DNA from: Endomychus coccineus
Lineage: Eukaryota > Arthropoda > Insecta > Coleoptera > Endomychidae
DNA length: 64,000 bases
Assembly (NCBI GenBank): GCA_958510875.1
Contig: OY294067.1
Location: 148,044,243 to 148,108,242, forward strand
Reading direction: 5' to 3'
In this document: positions 12,579 through 22,871 of the stretch, in pieces
How positions within the stretch are numbered: the first letter of the stretch is position 1
Layout of the letters: every line of letters starts with the position of its first letter
Made by a program: the position numbers and the translations under genes
The notes under the pieces: model-generated
Database searches by the model: none
Seen by the model: only the letters and a program-made list of their open reading frames with translations
Told to the model about the DNA's origin: nothing

Positions 12579-12839
12579 TCATCTCATCTTTGGCCAATAA
12601 TAGCGTTCGGCCAGTCTACTATAAATTTTGTAGACTCCCGCATGACCAGCGGTCGGAAGATCATGAGCCGATGATATCGGTTCGGAACGCTCCTCTTTCG
12701 GGACAACTCTTTTCCAAAAATCCAAAGCATCTGACAACTCTGGATAGTCAACCTTCATATATTCATACGAAATACCATTCGAAATTCTCCAACTCTGATA
12801 CTTCAGAGGATTTTCCAGAACGGCCGAATACATTTTCAA
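12579..12839 (-). pseudogene. Gypsy integrase, N-terminal zinc-binding region
   Basis: The minus frame contains HDLPTAGHAGVYKIYSRL and RYYWPKMR, the histidine half of the HHCC zinc finger and the conserved YYWP. The cysteine half (HCDGC) follows after an in-frame stop at about 12577. The upstream linker (about 12840-12700) matches the usual RNase H-integrase tether. Confidence 0.8.
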
Positions 12840-13535
12840 TTACCGCTTATCATTGACATCTGAAGTCACAGATTCTACCTCAATAACCGGAATTGAGCGT
12901 GATAAGATGTCAGCTACTACATGCTCTTTACCTTTCCGATGAATGATTTGAAAATCATATTGTTGAAGCTTAACACTCCATCTAGCCAAACGAGCAGAAG
13001 GATCTCTCAAGTTCTGCCACCAAACTAAGGAATGATGATCCGTAATAACTGTGGAAGGAATAGCTTCAATATAAGGCCTGAGCTTCTACACCGCCCAAAG
13101 AACCGCTAAACATTCACGCTCCGTAGTAGAAAAATTCCGTTCTTGTCTCGTAAGAGATCGACTTTGGTAACATACAACTTTTTCACCCCTCCTCCCAGCT
13201 TGTGACTGTGACAAAATTCCAGAAATTCCAAAGCCAGAAAGAAGCATCAGTGTGAATTTGGAAAAGCAAACTATAATCTGGGCAGCTGAGAACAGGCGCT
13301 GTCACCAAACATTCCTTCATTTCTCTAAATGCTTCCTGACATTCAGTTGTTCAGGTCAATTCATTTCCTTTCCGCAGAAGAGACGTGATGAGTGCGATTA
13401 TGGTAGAAAATTGTGGTACGAACCGCCGTACCAGGAAAATGTTCCAACAATACCGCGAACTTCAGAGACATTCTTGGGTTGAGGAATGGCATGCATAGCT
13501 TCAACCTTCTCAGGATCTACATGGACATATCGCGG
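12840..13535 (-). pseudogene. Gypsy reverse transcriptase end and RNase H, degraded
   Basis: Read on the minus strand from 13535 downward, fragments of the RT thumb (VDPEKVEAMHAIPQPKNVSE) are followed by RNase H pieces: a TERECLAVLWAV segment, TDHHSLVWWQNLRDPS and QIIHRKGKEHVVADILSR. Stops and frame changes separate them. The RT catalytic region is absent: the element ends abruptly near 13535 at Polinton-type repeat DNA, so its 5' half is missing. Confidence 0.75.
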
Positions 13536-13539
13536 TTAT

Positions 13540-13880
13540 ATTGAGGTTAGTGTAAGCACGTGTCCGAGCATCATAGTTCGTAAACTATGATGATGACGTC
13601 ACCGTCACAGGGGTTCCGTTCAAAATTGAGGTTAGGGTAGGCACGTGTCTGAACACGTGTCTGAATATTGAAGCACGTGTTGGATTGATGAATCACGCGT
13701 TAAAACAAGTTCATGAATGTAGTGCCTAAATGAGTATATAGTCGTCATAATTATCGCATTTTATTCGTTATCAGTCCCATGGTCGTTCGTTAGCTATGAT
13801 CGCCGAATTGAATCAGTTGCTGTCGCCGGTGATGTCATCATCGTTTATGAACTATGATCGTCGGATGTTTGGCTATTCTT
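13540..13880. repeat. Polinton-end repeats: CACGTG units and CATAG hairpins
   Basis: CACGTG-containing units and imperfect palindromes of the CATAGTTC-type next to GACGTCA. The same order occurs at 46190-47170, in the same orientation, at the right end of Polinton B. This is therefore the right-end remnant of another Polinton copy, cut on its left by the gypsy remnant. Confidence 0.65.
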
Positions 13881-14160
13881 TCAAAGACATTTCGATACTA
13901 ATATCACAACACTACTTGGTAAGTTCTTTCATTTGATACCTTTAAAGCGATATTTAGATGGTTTACATGCAGCATATTGATTTTTTCCATGAAAAAGTTG
14001 AAAATTCGCATTCTGCACGTCAGCACCTTTCATTTGATACCCATAAAGCTATAGTTAAAGGTTTTTTTTCATTCACGTGCACCGTATGGGATTTTCTCAT
14101 GAAAAAGTCGAAAATTTACATGCTACGCGTCAAGACCTTCCATTTGACACCCATAACGCT
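13880..14160. repeat. Copy of Polinton terminal segment
   Basis: This closely matches 47170-47460 (landmarks TTTGGCTATTCTT, ACTTGGTAAG, CATTTGATACCCATAAAGCT). The open frame at 13958-14317 is a by-product of this repeat and is not taken as a gene. Confidence 0.65.
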
Positions 14161-14720
14161 ATACTTTAAAAATTTCAAACCCTTATCGCGGAAGATCGGT
14201 CAAACTGATCGATATATAAATAGTATATTCTTATTCAGCACATCGCGTAGATTCAGAATAAGCAATAAAATGACGAAAACATGTCAAACCCTTATCGCGG
14301 AAGATCGGTCAAACTGATTGATATATAAATAAAATATTCTTATTCAGCACATCGCGTAGATTCAGAATATGCAATAAAATAACCACTTCCGGTTTCACTT
14401 CCATAATTTCATATGAAAAAGTTGAAAATGTACATGCTACGCGTCAAGACCTTCCATTTGACACCCATAACGCTATACTTTAAAAAATAAAAATTTCAAA
14501 CCCTTATCGCGGAAGATCGGTCAAACTGATCGATATATAAATAGTATATTCTTATTCAGCACATCGCGTAGATTCAGAATATGCAATGAAATGACGAAAA
14601 AATGTCATACCCTTATCGCGGAAGATCGGTCAAACTGATCGATATATAAATAGTATATTCTTATTCAGCACATCGCGTAGATTCAGAATATGCAATAAAA
14701 TAACCACTTCCTGTTTCACT
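14160..14720. repeat. Tandem ~105-bp repeats, about four units
   Basis: Units carry CTTATCGCGGAAGATCGGTC, an ACTGATCGATATATAAATA stretch and GCACATCGCGTAGATTCAG, then GCAATAAAAT. They begin near 14180, 14287, 14498 and 14606. One shorter spacer copy lies near 14400. The same unit occurs once at 47480-47580, where it leads into the large minisatellite, so the two arrays share an origin. Confidence 0.8.
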
Positions 14721-14992
14721 TCCATAATTTTAACATCTCATATTTGTTTTGATCTGCGTGTGTGACGTCAGCAAAGATGAGAAAATAACAAGTCTCAAAT
14801 TACTATTCTCAAACTAATTGTGTGATACAAAATGAAAATCACATTCCTTCGACTTGGAATTATTATCAGCAAGGCTAAGCTCACCTTTACCTATAATCAA
14901 GGTGAAACAGGTGACATAAGGCTAGACACACCTTTTACGTATCAAACCTGAGGTGCACCGGAGCTATATCATTAAAAACGATTGTTATCATG

Positions 14993-15061
14993 TCCTCCAT
15001 AGCTCAGCGGTTAAGGAGCCGATTTTGGAATTTATTTCCCGGGTTCGAATCTGGTGTAGAA
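14993..15061 (+). repeat. tRNA-like unit 1
   Basis: It has A-box-like TAGCTCAGCGGTTAAGG, a 4-bp D stem (GCTC/GAGC) and B-box-like GGTTCGAATCTGG. The acceptor arm (TCCTCCA against TGTAGAA) pairs poorly and the anticodon stem is irregular, so this looks like a tRNA-derived repeat rather than a working tRNA gene. Confidence 0.55.
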
Positions 15062-15078
15062 CAAAATTCATTCTCAAG

Positions 15079-15147
15079 TCCTCCATAGCTGAGCGGTTAA
15101 GCCGTTGACTTCAGAATTCATTTCTCGGGTTCGAATCTGGTGTAGGA
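15079..15147 (+). repeat. tRNA-like unit 2
   Basis: 69 bp with TCCTCCA at the start and TGTAGGA at the end (6 of 7 acceptor pairs). TAGCTGAGCGGTTAAG and GGTTCGAATCTGG stand at A- and B-box positions. It follows unit 1 by 17 bases and shares its flank (AAAATTCATTNTCAAG). The anticodon arm is not convincing. Confidence 0.55.
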
Positions 15148-15209
15148 GAAAATTCATTTCAGTAGAAGTGACTCAGGTTATATACTACATTTAAATTGAT
15201 TAATTCAAG

Positions 15210-15279
15210 TCCTCCATAGCTGGGCGGTTAAGCCACCTAACTTTGGAATTAATTTCTCGGGTTCGAATCCGGTGAAGGA
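15210..15279 (+). repeat. tRNA-like unit 3
   Basis: 70 bp with TCCTCCA/TGAAGGA acceptor halves (6 of 7 pairs), TAGCTGGGCGGTTAAG and GGTTCGAATCCGG. The three units form a small direct array. An RNA polymerase III-type internal promoter is inferred, but use is unproven. Confidence 0.55.
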
Positions 15280-15600
15280 TAAAAAAATATTCATTTCAGT
15301 AGAATGCGAGTACACAGATGACTAGTTCATATACTGCAGAAAGGAAAAACATGGATTTGCCAGACCATAGTTGGGGAATCATAGATTACCAAACCATAGC
15401 CTACCTGTCCATCGATTGTTGAACCATAGAGCATAGTCGGGTGCACCATAGAATACCAAACCATAGACCATCGATTGGTGAACCATATACTTCTATGACT
15501 GCGCATGCGCGATTGTGGATGACCTTGGTATGGACAGTTTTCGCTAAAATGAACCTTAGATTTCCTTATGGAGATTTACATGCAAAAAAGGTCGATTTTG
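15280..15600. other. Short dispersed ACCATAG repeats, no gene
   Basis: Between 15360 and 15490 the words ACCATAG, ATACCAAACCATAG and CCATCGATTG recur at irregular spacing. No coding frame was found. Confidence 0.5.
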
Positions 15601-15624
15601 ATCCCGCACTCTCATAGCACATAT

Positions 15625-16187
15625 CTACTCATACCCCTTCATCAAAGACGTAATTCCGGGATTTTCAACTCTGTCTATAATAGTACCACCAAGTTCAAAT
15701 CGTATTTCTTCGAATAGAAAAAGTATTTCATTGCTAACGAAATTTACGGTTGTTAAAGGCTTACCAGCTTCAACTGTTAGTGTTCCTTCAAGATATGAGT
15801 AACTCCGAGAAGGTAGTGTGTATATGTCTTGTGTTTGAATTGGTATTATTATTTCATCATTATTATTTAATGTTGTAGTTGCATACGGTTGATGAGTATG
15901 GTACTCTAAATTTATTATTGAATTATCAGAATAGACTGATTCGTTAACAATAGCATCATCTTTGATAATACATAAAAATTCATATGGTTCCTTCCAACAG
16001 TATGAACATATATTTTTGAATTCTCCAAAAGTCATATCAGTTCCCACATGATCATTGTATATATGTTATAAATTTAGATTGTCTTGTACAATAGGATAAT
16101 TTGAATGATGATCTAGTTCTATTAATGGGTGAAAGTCTACAGACAAGCGGGAGCTCTTACCTGTGATAGTGAACGTCTGAGACATGA
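15625..16187 (-). pseudogene. Chimeric fragment of older Polinton copy Z (penton/ATPase/major capsid)
   Basis: Reading leftwards on the minus strand: the ATG at 16185 opens MSQTFTITGKSS, the penton-protein start also seen at 22872. After ~35 codons and a stop, the frame 16047-15625 gives the end of a packaging ATPase (GEFKNICSYCWKEPYEFL). Without interruption the N-terminal part of a major capsid protein follows (EYHTHQPYATTT, then FEEIRFELGGTIIDRVENPG). Three genes are therefore joined by internal deletions. The capsid part differs clearly from those in copies A and B, so Z belongs to another lineage or is a recombinant. Its upstream neighbour, the protease end, lies on the far side of Polinton A at 32733-32810. 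Confidence 0.75.
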
Positions 16188-16220
16188 TTGATGAAAACTT
16201 TATCAACAATCTATTTATAT

Positions 16221-16226
16221 ACTAAT
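16221..16226. repeat. Target-site duplication of Polinton A, left copy (ACTAAT)
   Basis: ACTAAT stands directly before the left terminus AGTAGATTAACTGG and is repeated exactly at 32727-32732, directly after the right terminus. Polintons are known to make 6-bp duplications. Confidence 0.85.
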
Positions 16227-17695
16227 AGTAGATTAACTGGACGAGTTCGTCACCAGGATATCTGGTATCAACTTCCGGTGTAGCTGTCGATGTGCATCCG
16301 GTGTGAGGTTGTCCTCATCAGTTTTGAAAGGATGCATATGATAAGGAAAGGATGTAGGTGATAAGGTGTGTGTGTGTGTGTGAGATAAGGACAGGTTGTT
16401 TGTAAAGAGTATACAGGGTGCTTGTAAAGAGTGTGTCACATGTACAGAGTGTACGTCACGCGAATATCACGTGACAGCTGTCATGGCGGGTCGAAGATAC
16501 AGACTGCTTCGTGGAAGTGTCGCCACCGCATGACAGCTGTCATGGCGGACCGAAGGTACAGACTGCTTCGTGGAGGTGTCAACACCGCATGACAGCTGTC
16601 ATGGCGTGCCGAAGGTACAGGCTGCACCGTGGAGGTGTCACCACCACGTGACAGCTGTCATGGCTGACAGAAGCTACAGACTGTCTCGTGGAGGTGTCGC
16701 CGCGTGACAGCTGTCATGATTGTTGAAGACTGCTTCGTGGAGGTGGCACCACCAGTTCACCTCGTCCGACTCATGCGACTCGCCACAGGGCAGACGTGTG
16801 ACGTCACAGCATAAAGGTACAGACTGCTCCGTGGTGGTGTCGCCACCAGTTCGACTCGTCTGACTCGTGCGAATCCAAGATGACAGGCTGCTATCACAGG
16901 GCAGACGTGTGACGTCACAGCATAAAGGTACAGACTGCTTCGTGGAGATGTCGTCACCAGTACGACTCGTCCGGTTTTGAAATCACATGATATGTCACGC
17001 GGTGAGATATCAAGTGGTCTGTTACTCCGACGTGGTGTCTGTCACGTGAGGCTACAACGAGGTGTCCTGTCATGAGGTGTCATGGCAACTTCCTCGTACC
17101 ATAGAGCTGAAGATGAGGTGTCAAGGCGTCTGCCACGTGAGGTCTTCATCGATGTGTCATGTCGTGTCTTGGCGGGTGTTACGTGGTGAATCTATGAAGC
17201 ATCCGTCACGTGAACTGTCATAGCGGATCTATGAATGTCAACCATCGCTTTATAGGTATCGAATGAAAAGTCTTGGCATGCAGAATGTTAATTTCCATAT
17301 TTTTGATGAGGTAAAATCAATATAATGCATGCAAATTGGGTGGGGACAACATCTAACTATAGCTTTATGTGTATAAAATACATAATAATTTGGACGAGTA
17401 AGTGATGTTTTATTGAATTGAAGATCCGGTGATCATAGTTTACGAACGATGATGACGTCACTGCTCCAAACCGGTGAAAGTAACTGATTCAATCCGGCGA
17501 TCATAGTTTACGATCGATGATGACGTCACCAGCGGCAGATTCGATCCGGCGACCATAGTTTACGAACGATGATGACGTCACCGGTGGCGGTCATTGGTTC
17601 AATCCGGCGACCATCGTTCACGAACTATGATGGTCGAATGAGGAATAAAATGCGAATAATAATGATAATAATATTCACTCATTATTCATTACACT
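16227..17695 (+). repeat. Left terminal inverted repeat of Polinton A
   Basis: Its reverse complement matches 31152-32726. From the outside inwards it holds: a unique ~210-bp end with a GTGT microsatellite (about 16365-16382); four or five ~60-bp units with GTGACAGCTGTCATGGCG (16460-16720); two ~115-bp units with GCAGACGTGTGACGTCACAG (16750-16960); CACGTGA-rich DNA; an AT-rich part (17240-17410); four imperfect hairpin units with GATGACGTCA (17420-17640); and GAGGAATAAAATGCGAATAA. Open frames here are repeat by-products. Confidence 0.88.
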
Positions 17696-18300
17696 GATTT
17701 GAATTTTTACTGAAATAAAATTGAAGTTATAAGACTGTTGAATAGATTAGGTGTAAACAGTGAATAGGTAGTACACTCATGAGAATGTTTCATCGCGTGA
17801 TTCAACACCTTGACACGTGCTTCAACATTCAGACACGTATTCAATCACGTGCTCAGGCCCGTGCTTCAATAATCAGACACGTACTTCAATAATCAGATAC
17901 GTGTTCAGCATGTGCTTCAGTCACGTGCTCAGACACGTGCTTCAATACTCAGACATATGTTCAGACACGTGCTCCAATAATCAGACAGGTGTTAAGCACG
18001 TGCTTCAACATTCAGACACGTGTTCAGTCACGTGCTCAGATACGTGCTCCAATACTCCGACACGTGCTTCAATAATCAGGCACGTGTTAAGAACGTGCTT
18101 CAACATTCGTACACGTGCTTCAGTCACGTGCTCAGACCCGTGCTTCAATACTCAGATACGTGTTCAAACACGTGTTTCAATATACGAACACGTGTTAAGC
18201 ACGTGCTTCAACATTCAGACCTATTTAACATGTATTTGGTACTTGCTTTTGACAGAAGCGTAGAAGTGCTTAACCGCGTGATCGGACGTACACAATATAA
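17696..18300. repeat. CACGTG array, left of Polinton A genes
   Basis: From about 17780 to 18230, units such as GTGCTTCAATACTCAGACAC bring CACGTG (an E-box) every ~20-40 bp, more than twenty occurrences counting near-matches. The orientation is opposite to the array at 46190-47015. The array sits directly upstream of the ATPase gene. Long open frames through it have monotonous SDTCS/ASIFRHV composition and are not genes. Confidence 0.8.
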
Positions 18301-18359
18301 CATCATCAACTAGTAATATAACATCATCAACTAGTATATAAACAAATGCTCATTAACAT

Positions 18360-19085
18360 ATGTTTCAGTATAATTTCGATTCGCCTTCATGCATGATGAA
18401 GATTGGTAAGCAAAAAGACTTGTTGAATATAATGAATTTAGGGTCCAGCATTGAAAATATTGAACAATCACAACGTCACAGCTCTTTGCTGCCAAATACT
18501 CTACGAACAATAATCTGTGGTCCAAGTAATTGTGGGAGAACAAATGTGATGTTATCCCTACTGTAGAATGCAGACGGTCTGAAATTTGAAAACGTGCACA
18601 TCTATTCAAAGTCTTCACACCAACCAAAATACCAGTTACTGAAGGAAACATTGAAGAAAATTGCGAGGCTTGGATACTTTCCATATACTGAGAGTGATGA
18701 GGTCATAGACCCCACAGAAGCGAAACCTGATTCGGTAATAATATTCGATGATGTAATGGATGAGAAACAGGAGGAGATTCGTGCTTATTTTTCAAGAGAG
18801 AGACACAACTTAATTGATGGTTCTTATCTTTGTCAGTCTTTTGCGAAATGTCCAAAACATGGATTGCGCGACAATGCCAATTGCTTGGTTATTTTCAAAC
18901 AGGATGAACCCAATTTGAAACATATATTTACCGATCATATGAGTACCAACATGTCACTTGAGAAATTCAGAGAGATATGTAGCGTATGTTAGGAAGACAA
19001 ATATGAATTCCTAATGATAAACAAAGATTGTGATATGAACAAAGGGCGTAATCGCAAAAGCTTTGATAGTTATATATACACCTAA
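18360..19085 (+). pseudogene. Packaging ATPase, copy A
   Basis: FtsK/HerA-type genome-packaging ATPase of Polintons and adintoviruses, which drives DNA into the capsid. From the ATG at 18360, Walker A reads GPSNCGRTN, with the usual lysine replaced by arginine. Walker B is SVIIFDDVMDE (about 18733-18765). The end is DKYEFLMINKD and a stop at 19083. Two in-frame stops break it: TAG at 18564, and TAG at 18990 where copy Z has tryptophan. Length without the stops is ~240 residues, normal for the family. It is the first gene after the left CACGTG array. Copy B (33136) is its homologue. Confidence 0.88.
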
Positions 19086-19127
19086 CATGTATATATACTT
19101 TCATTTGGAATAGACAAGCCATTCAGC

Positions 19128-19812
19128 ATGGACGTGAATGTGCCTAACAAGTTAAAAGCAAGACAACAATTGAAGAAAAAAATTTGGGAGTCAGCAAACG
19201 TTGTGAGGAAAAAATGTATAGCTGTAAAACTGGGTAAAGCTGAAAATGATGAGATTCTAGATAATATGTTCAGGAATGTGTCTAAACCCCTAGAGGAAAT
19301 TGCTAAAAATGCTGAAATAATCGAACAAAATTCGTTGATTAAACCTAAAATTATTGTTTCTACAGCAACACAAATGGAGAACATACCAATCCCAAATATT
19401 GTAACTGAAGGAGAAGAATTCGTATATAAACCCCCAGATACTGAGGAGGATGTATTTACCCCCGAACCTACTATCGACCTACAAGTGCCCATAGACATAA
19501 TTACGATCCAGCTGATCGAATAAGAAACACTGTAAAATACAAATATGTACTGAAACCTTTGATTAATTCCATGAAAAGATCAAGGTCCAAAACATACACT
19601 GAAAATCCATATATCAAAAATGATTTGCTCGAATATAACGAGAAACCTATCGGAAATGTTTATTGGGATGAAGTTAACGAAATTGTAGATGGACTAAGAC
19701 TACTTGTTGCATCCATCACAACAAGATAGTCTCTATAATAGAAGAATTGATAGAGGCAGGTGTAATTGAACAAAAACCCTGTGTAAGACAAATTCATCAC
19801 AGTTATAAAGAT
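19128..19812 (+). pseudogene. DUF8207-like protein, copy A, internally deleted
   Basis: It starts with the ATG at 19128 (MDVNVPNKLKARQQLKKK), a lysine-rich, probably helical N-terminus. The frame is open to 19523. Compared with copy B (34462-35516), about 370 bases are missing near 19480, and after the gap the coding frame is lost; later pieces (SKTYTENPYIKNDLLEYNEK) persist to ~19740. The lost part is the conserved core. Proteins of this family (DUF8207 is the likely match) are common beside Polinton genes in insects and cnidarians; their role is unknown. Confidence 0.6.
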
Positions 19813-20464
19813 GGTTTCAATGGATAAGTTTGGCAGAGCCTCCTCTTCCATGTGGATATATGATACAGATATATTTTATAATAATTTCAAACAACTTCAC
19901 GGACAAGGATTATTCCAAAGGAGCGATGGAAGTCACGATATGGAGAATCGTAGATTATGCACCGTAAAATCACCAAATGATAATGAAGACGCTACAAATA
20001 AAGTATATGTTGATAAATTGATACACAAATTGAACCTTGAAACGGAAACCAGTCTCAAAGATGCCTTCAATGTTAGGGTTGATAATTTGATCAAAGATAT
20101 CAACAAGGATCTGGATGAACGTAAATTAACGGATGAGAAGTTTATTCTCAACATTGATAAACATCTGACGGACATTCAGAATGAATATGATGGAATGGAG
20201 GCCTATATAAAATCAGAGTATAAAACAATCAGTGATAGTATGAGGGAAAACAGAAATCAATTAAAAGAGATCAATATCACATTTAACGGTGTGAACATGC
20301 GTCTAAATGACATTACTAGTGAAGTGGAGGCGTTAGAACGACGGATGACATCTGTGGAACCTTCTAGGAAGAGACCCTCATCATCCACAACAACAAAGCA
20401 GGTTTCTTTGAAATGTTCAACTCCAAATCCTGTGAATATACCCAAAAAATTAATTCTAAACTAG
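19811..20464 (+). CDS. Fibre-like coiled-coil protein, copy A
   Basis: An uninterrupted frame of 217 residues from the ATG at 19811. Residues ~50-70 carry RLCTVKSPNDNEDATNKVYV, which resembles the DA-x-NK-x-YVD repeat found in phage tail-fibre shafts and in fibre-like proteins of insect Polintons. Residues ~75-175 are heptad-rich, with regularly spaced L, I and M, and should form a long coiled coil. The tail is basic and serine-rich (EPSRKRPSSSTTTK). A role as a trimeric spike or fibre on the capsid is inferred from this layout only. Its start overlaps the end of the upstream gene, as in copy B. It is one of the few intact frames of the left half of A. Confidence 0.6.
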   Translation: MVSMDKFGRASSSMWIYDTDIFYNNFKQLHGQGLFQRSDGSHDMENRRLCTVKSPNDNEDATNKVYVDKLIHKLNLETETSLKDAFNVRVDNLIKDINKDLDERKLTDEKFILNIDKHLTDIQNEYDGMEAYIKSEYKTISDSMRENRNQLKEINITFNGVNMRLNDITSEVEALERRMTSVEPSRKRPSSSTTTKQVSLKCSTPNPVNIPKKLILN

Positions 20465-20481
20465 ATTTCCGCATTTATAAG

Positions 20482-21382
20482 ATGAGTAGAGAACAAGTTG
20501 TGCATGAGCTTCATAAGCCGGATAGGAAGAATTTCAAACGGCGCAGAACAATCATAAAAGGTTTGTATGATTTGTGGCAAATGGATCTGGCTGAAATAGG
20601 TATTTACGCTCGTGGAAATAGGGGATTCAAATACATTCTGGTTATGATCGATTGTTTCTCGAAATTTCTGTGGACTCGTCCGTTGAAAACTAAATCTGCG
20701 GAAGAGGTTCGGAAAGCTGCCAGTTCTATATTGTTAGAAGGACATCGTAAGCCTAGAAATCTGCAAAGCGATCAGGGGAAAGAATTCTTCAATAAACACT
20801 TCAACGATCTAATTAGGAAACATAATATCACTCATCATAATACGTATAGTGTGGAAAAAGCAGCCATTGCTGAACGTGTCATTCGAACGTTGAAGGAAAC
20901 GCTCTACAAACAATTGAGTCTTAGCGAGAAATACAAATGGCTTGAGGAAATCACAGAAAAATATAATAATCGTGAACATAGTACTATGAATATGGCTCCA
21001 ATAAAAGTGACGAAACAGATTGAGAGCGAGATATTGGAGCGATCCTACTCACACATTAAGTTAGCTCTGCCTCACAAATAGAACGTTGGAGATGTGGTGC
21101 TAAACATATATTTGAGAAAGGATATACGCCCAATTGGTCGACGGAATTGTTTAAAATCATAAGAGTTCACATAACAGCTCCTGTTACATACATTTTGCAA
21201 GATATGTTGGGAAAACGATAAGTGGAGGATTCTACGAGAAGGAATTAAAGAAAACAAAACAACCCGATGTGTATTTAGTCGAGAAAATATTACAAAAGAG
21301 GAGGGGTCAACAATATGTGAAATGGTTGGATCTAGATAATAATCACAACAGTTGGATAGATAATTCGGATCTCGTTCAATGA
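20482..21382 (+). pseudogene. Polinton integrase with chromodomain, copy A
   Basis: Retrovirus-type DDE integrase that inserts the element. The ATG at 20482 (MSREQVVHELHKP) is preferred over upstream starts because copy B begins at the same place. Catalytic residues: D in LWQMDLAEI, D in LQSDQGKEFF, E in AAIAERVIRTLKE. A TAG at 21079 (tyrosine in copy B) and a ~13-bp deletion near 21092 break the C-terminal half. After the break a chromodomain is visible at about 21265-21380 (VEKIL, RRGQQYVKWLDLD, NSWIDNSD), ending at TGA 21380. The core is complete, the C-terminus broken. Confidence 0.85.
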
Positions 21383-21668
21383 ACCCATCATTGACCATTT
21401 GTAAATAATTAGAAACAAACAAAAAGCTGGACTATTGTTGACTCGAGGGTATGGTTATTATAATAGAACAAAATTCCGTGACTATGAGGGTGTATAAAGA
21501 GTGTAGAAGATTATAATATTCGAAAACATACATTGTTAAGATGATACTCAAGTCTTTTGTATTGAGAAAATTTTGAAATTATTTAAAAAAAATATTATTT
21601 TGAGATCTTATGTCTTTCTCCCTCCCCTCTTTGAATAACAGTGCAATCTTGAATTCTCATCAGTCTGT
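21383..21668. other. Intergenic, no gene seen
   Basis: AT-rich spacer between integrase and the phospholipase gene. The corresponding stretch in copy B (37085-37360) is similar. Confidence 0.5.
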
Positions 21669-22424
21669 ATGGAAGCGTCCGTAGGGAAAGGTGTTCTCAA
21701 TACGCTTATAAACAAGCTTCCGTTTGAACTTCATATACCTGGCTATCAATACTGTGGGCCCGGTACAAAATTAGAAGAACGGTTGAGAAGAGGAGATCCA
21801 GGTATCAATCCACTCGATAAAGCTTGACGCCAACACGATATTTCATATCTGCGAAACGCTAGTTTGGGAGGACGTCACGAGGCGACTGAATTATTAGAGA
21901 ACGCTGCTTGGCAACGTGTCAAATCTGAAGACACAAAATTTGGAGAGAGGATTGCTGCTTTCGGTGTGAATAGAATTATGAAGGCAAAGAGGAAATTGGG
22001 GATGGGTATGAGAAAGAAAATTGGGTTCGGAAGTGCAATTGTCGATGGGGTGAGAAAAGTTATGAAGAATAAGTTTGACTCATCCAATCTGAAGAGAACA
22101 TCTCAAACAGCGTTCTAAGTTGCACGAAAACAATTCAAAAAAGCACGAGGTCGGAAAAATGTTCGATTACCGAGAGTAATTCCTATTCCAAGGACTGGAG
22201 GATTTCTACCATTTTTAATACCTCTGTTTGCCGGCTTATCAGCTGCTGAAGCATTGACAAGAGGTGGTGCAGGCATCGCTAAGGCCGTCAACGACAGCAA
22301 AGCAGCTTGGAAAACCTTGAAGGAAACGGAAAGACATTATAAAACAATGGAAGCTATAGCTTTGGGGGAACAAGGATCTGGTCTATATTTGAAAAATATC
22401 GCAAAGGTCTTGGACTATATTTGA
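21669..22424 (+). pseudogene. Phospholipase A2-domain / minor capsid protein, copy A
   Basis: The ATG at 21669. The N-terminal ~75 residues match the parvovirus-type phospholipase A2 fold: calcium loop YQYCGPGTKL, then the LDKA-x-RQHDISY active site with its His-Asp. The usual cysteine of that site is replaced by a TGA stop at about 21823. The middle is very basic (KRKLGMGMRKKIGFGS), followed after a TAA at 22117 by a proline/glycine hydrophobic stretch (GGFLPFLIPLFAGLSAAEAL) like adenovirus pX/pVI-type minor capsid proteins, and GSGLYLKN near the end. Such proteins are thought to help the particle cross membranes. Two stops make this copy non-functional. Confidence 0.8.
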
Positions 22425-22820
22425 ATAAACAACTAAAAAACTGTCAGCAAACCTACCCAGAAAACCTTTACCGATCTCGATCTACGAAAACTAGCAAAAG
22501 CTTTGAAAATTCCCCATTTTAGAGAAGTATTCATGCGTGATGAACTGTCATCCAACGGACCATTGAAAGGCGAGTGTGGAACAGTTAATTTGGATAGCTC
22601 GGGCAATGAAGGCACTCACTGGGTTGGGTTTAATAAAGTATGTGCCACAGTCTTATATTATGATAGTTTTGGCAATTTACGCCCCCCTCACGAGCTAGTG
22701 GATTATCTCGAAAAGTGTAAGATATTATTCAATCACGACAATCTTCAGCAATATAACACTCATAATTGTGGTCAGTTATGTTTGGAATTCCTCTCCAACT
22801 CTTCAGTTGTGACCGACTGA
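22425..22820 (+). pseudogene. Adenovirus-type cysteine protease, copy A
   Basis: Maturation protease (adenain family, C5-like). The frame 22503-22820 carries FREVFMRDELSSNGP, then EGTHWVGF with the catalytic histidine, YYDSFGNLRPP with the acidic residue, and NTHNCGQLCLEFLS with the nucleophilic cysteine. The N-terminus lies upstream in another frame (LSANLPRKPL near 22440, one-base shift near 22471), preceded by GLGLYLNK, the usual link to the minor capsid protein. No catalytic residue is lost, but the frameshift breaks the start. Confidence 0.82.
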
Positions 22821-22871
22821 CCCTGCATTTATTAGTAAATAAATAGATTGTTGATAAAGTTTTCATCAATC

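Noticed and set aside
13252..13482. 76-codon plus-strand frame
   Set aside because: Antisense to the gypsy RT/RNase H remnant.
14993..15279. Functional tRNA genes
   Set aside because: Anticodon stems do not pair well and the T stem is imperfect in all three units.
17817..18313. Plus-strand frames of 148 and 97 codons
   Set aside because: Same repeat by-product, opposite orientation.
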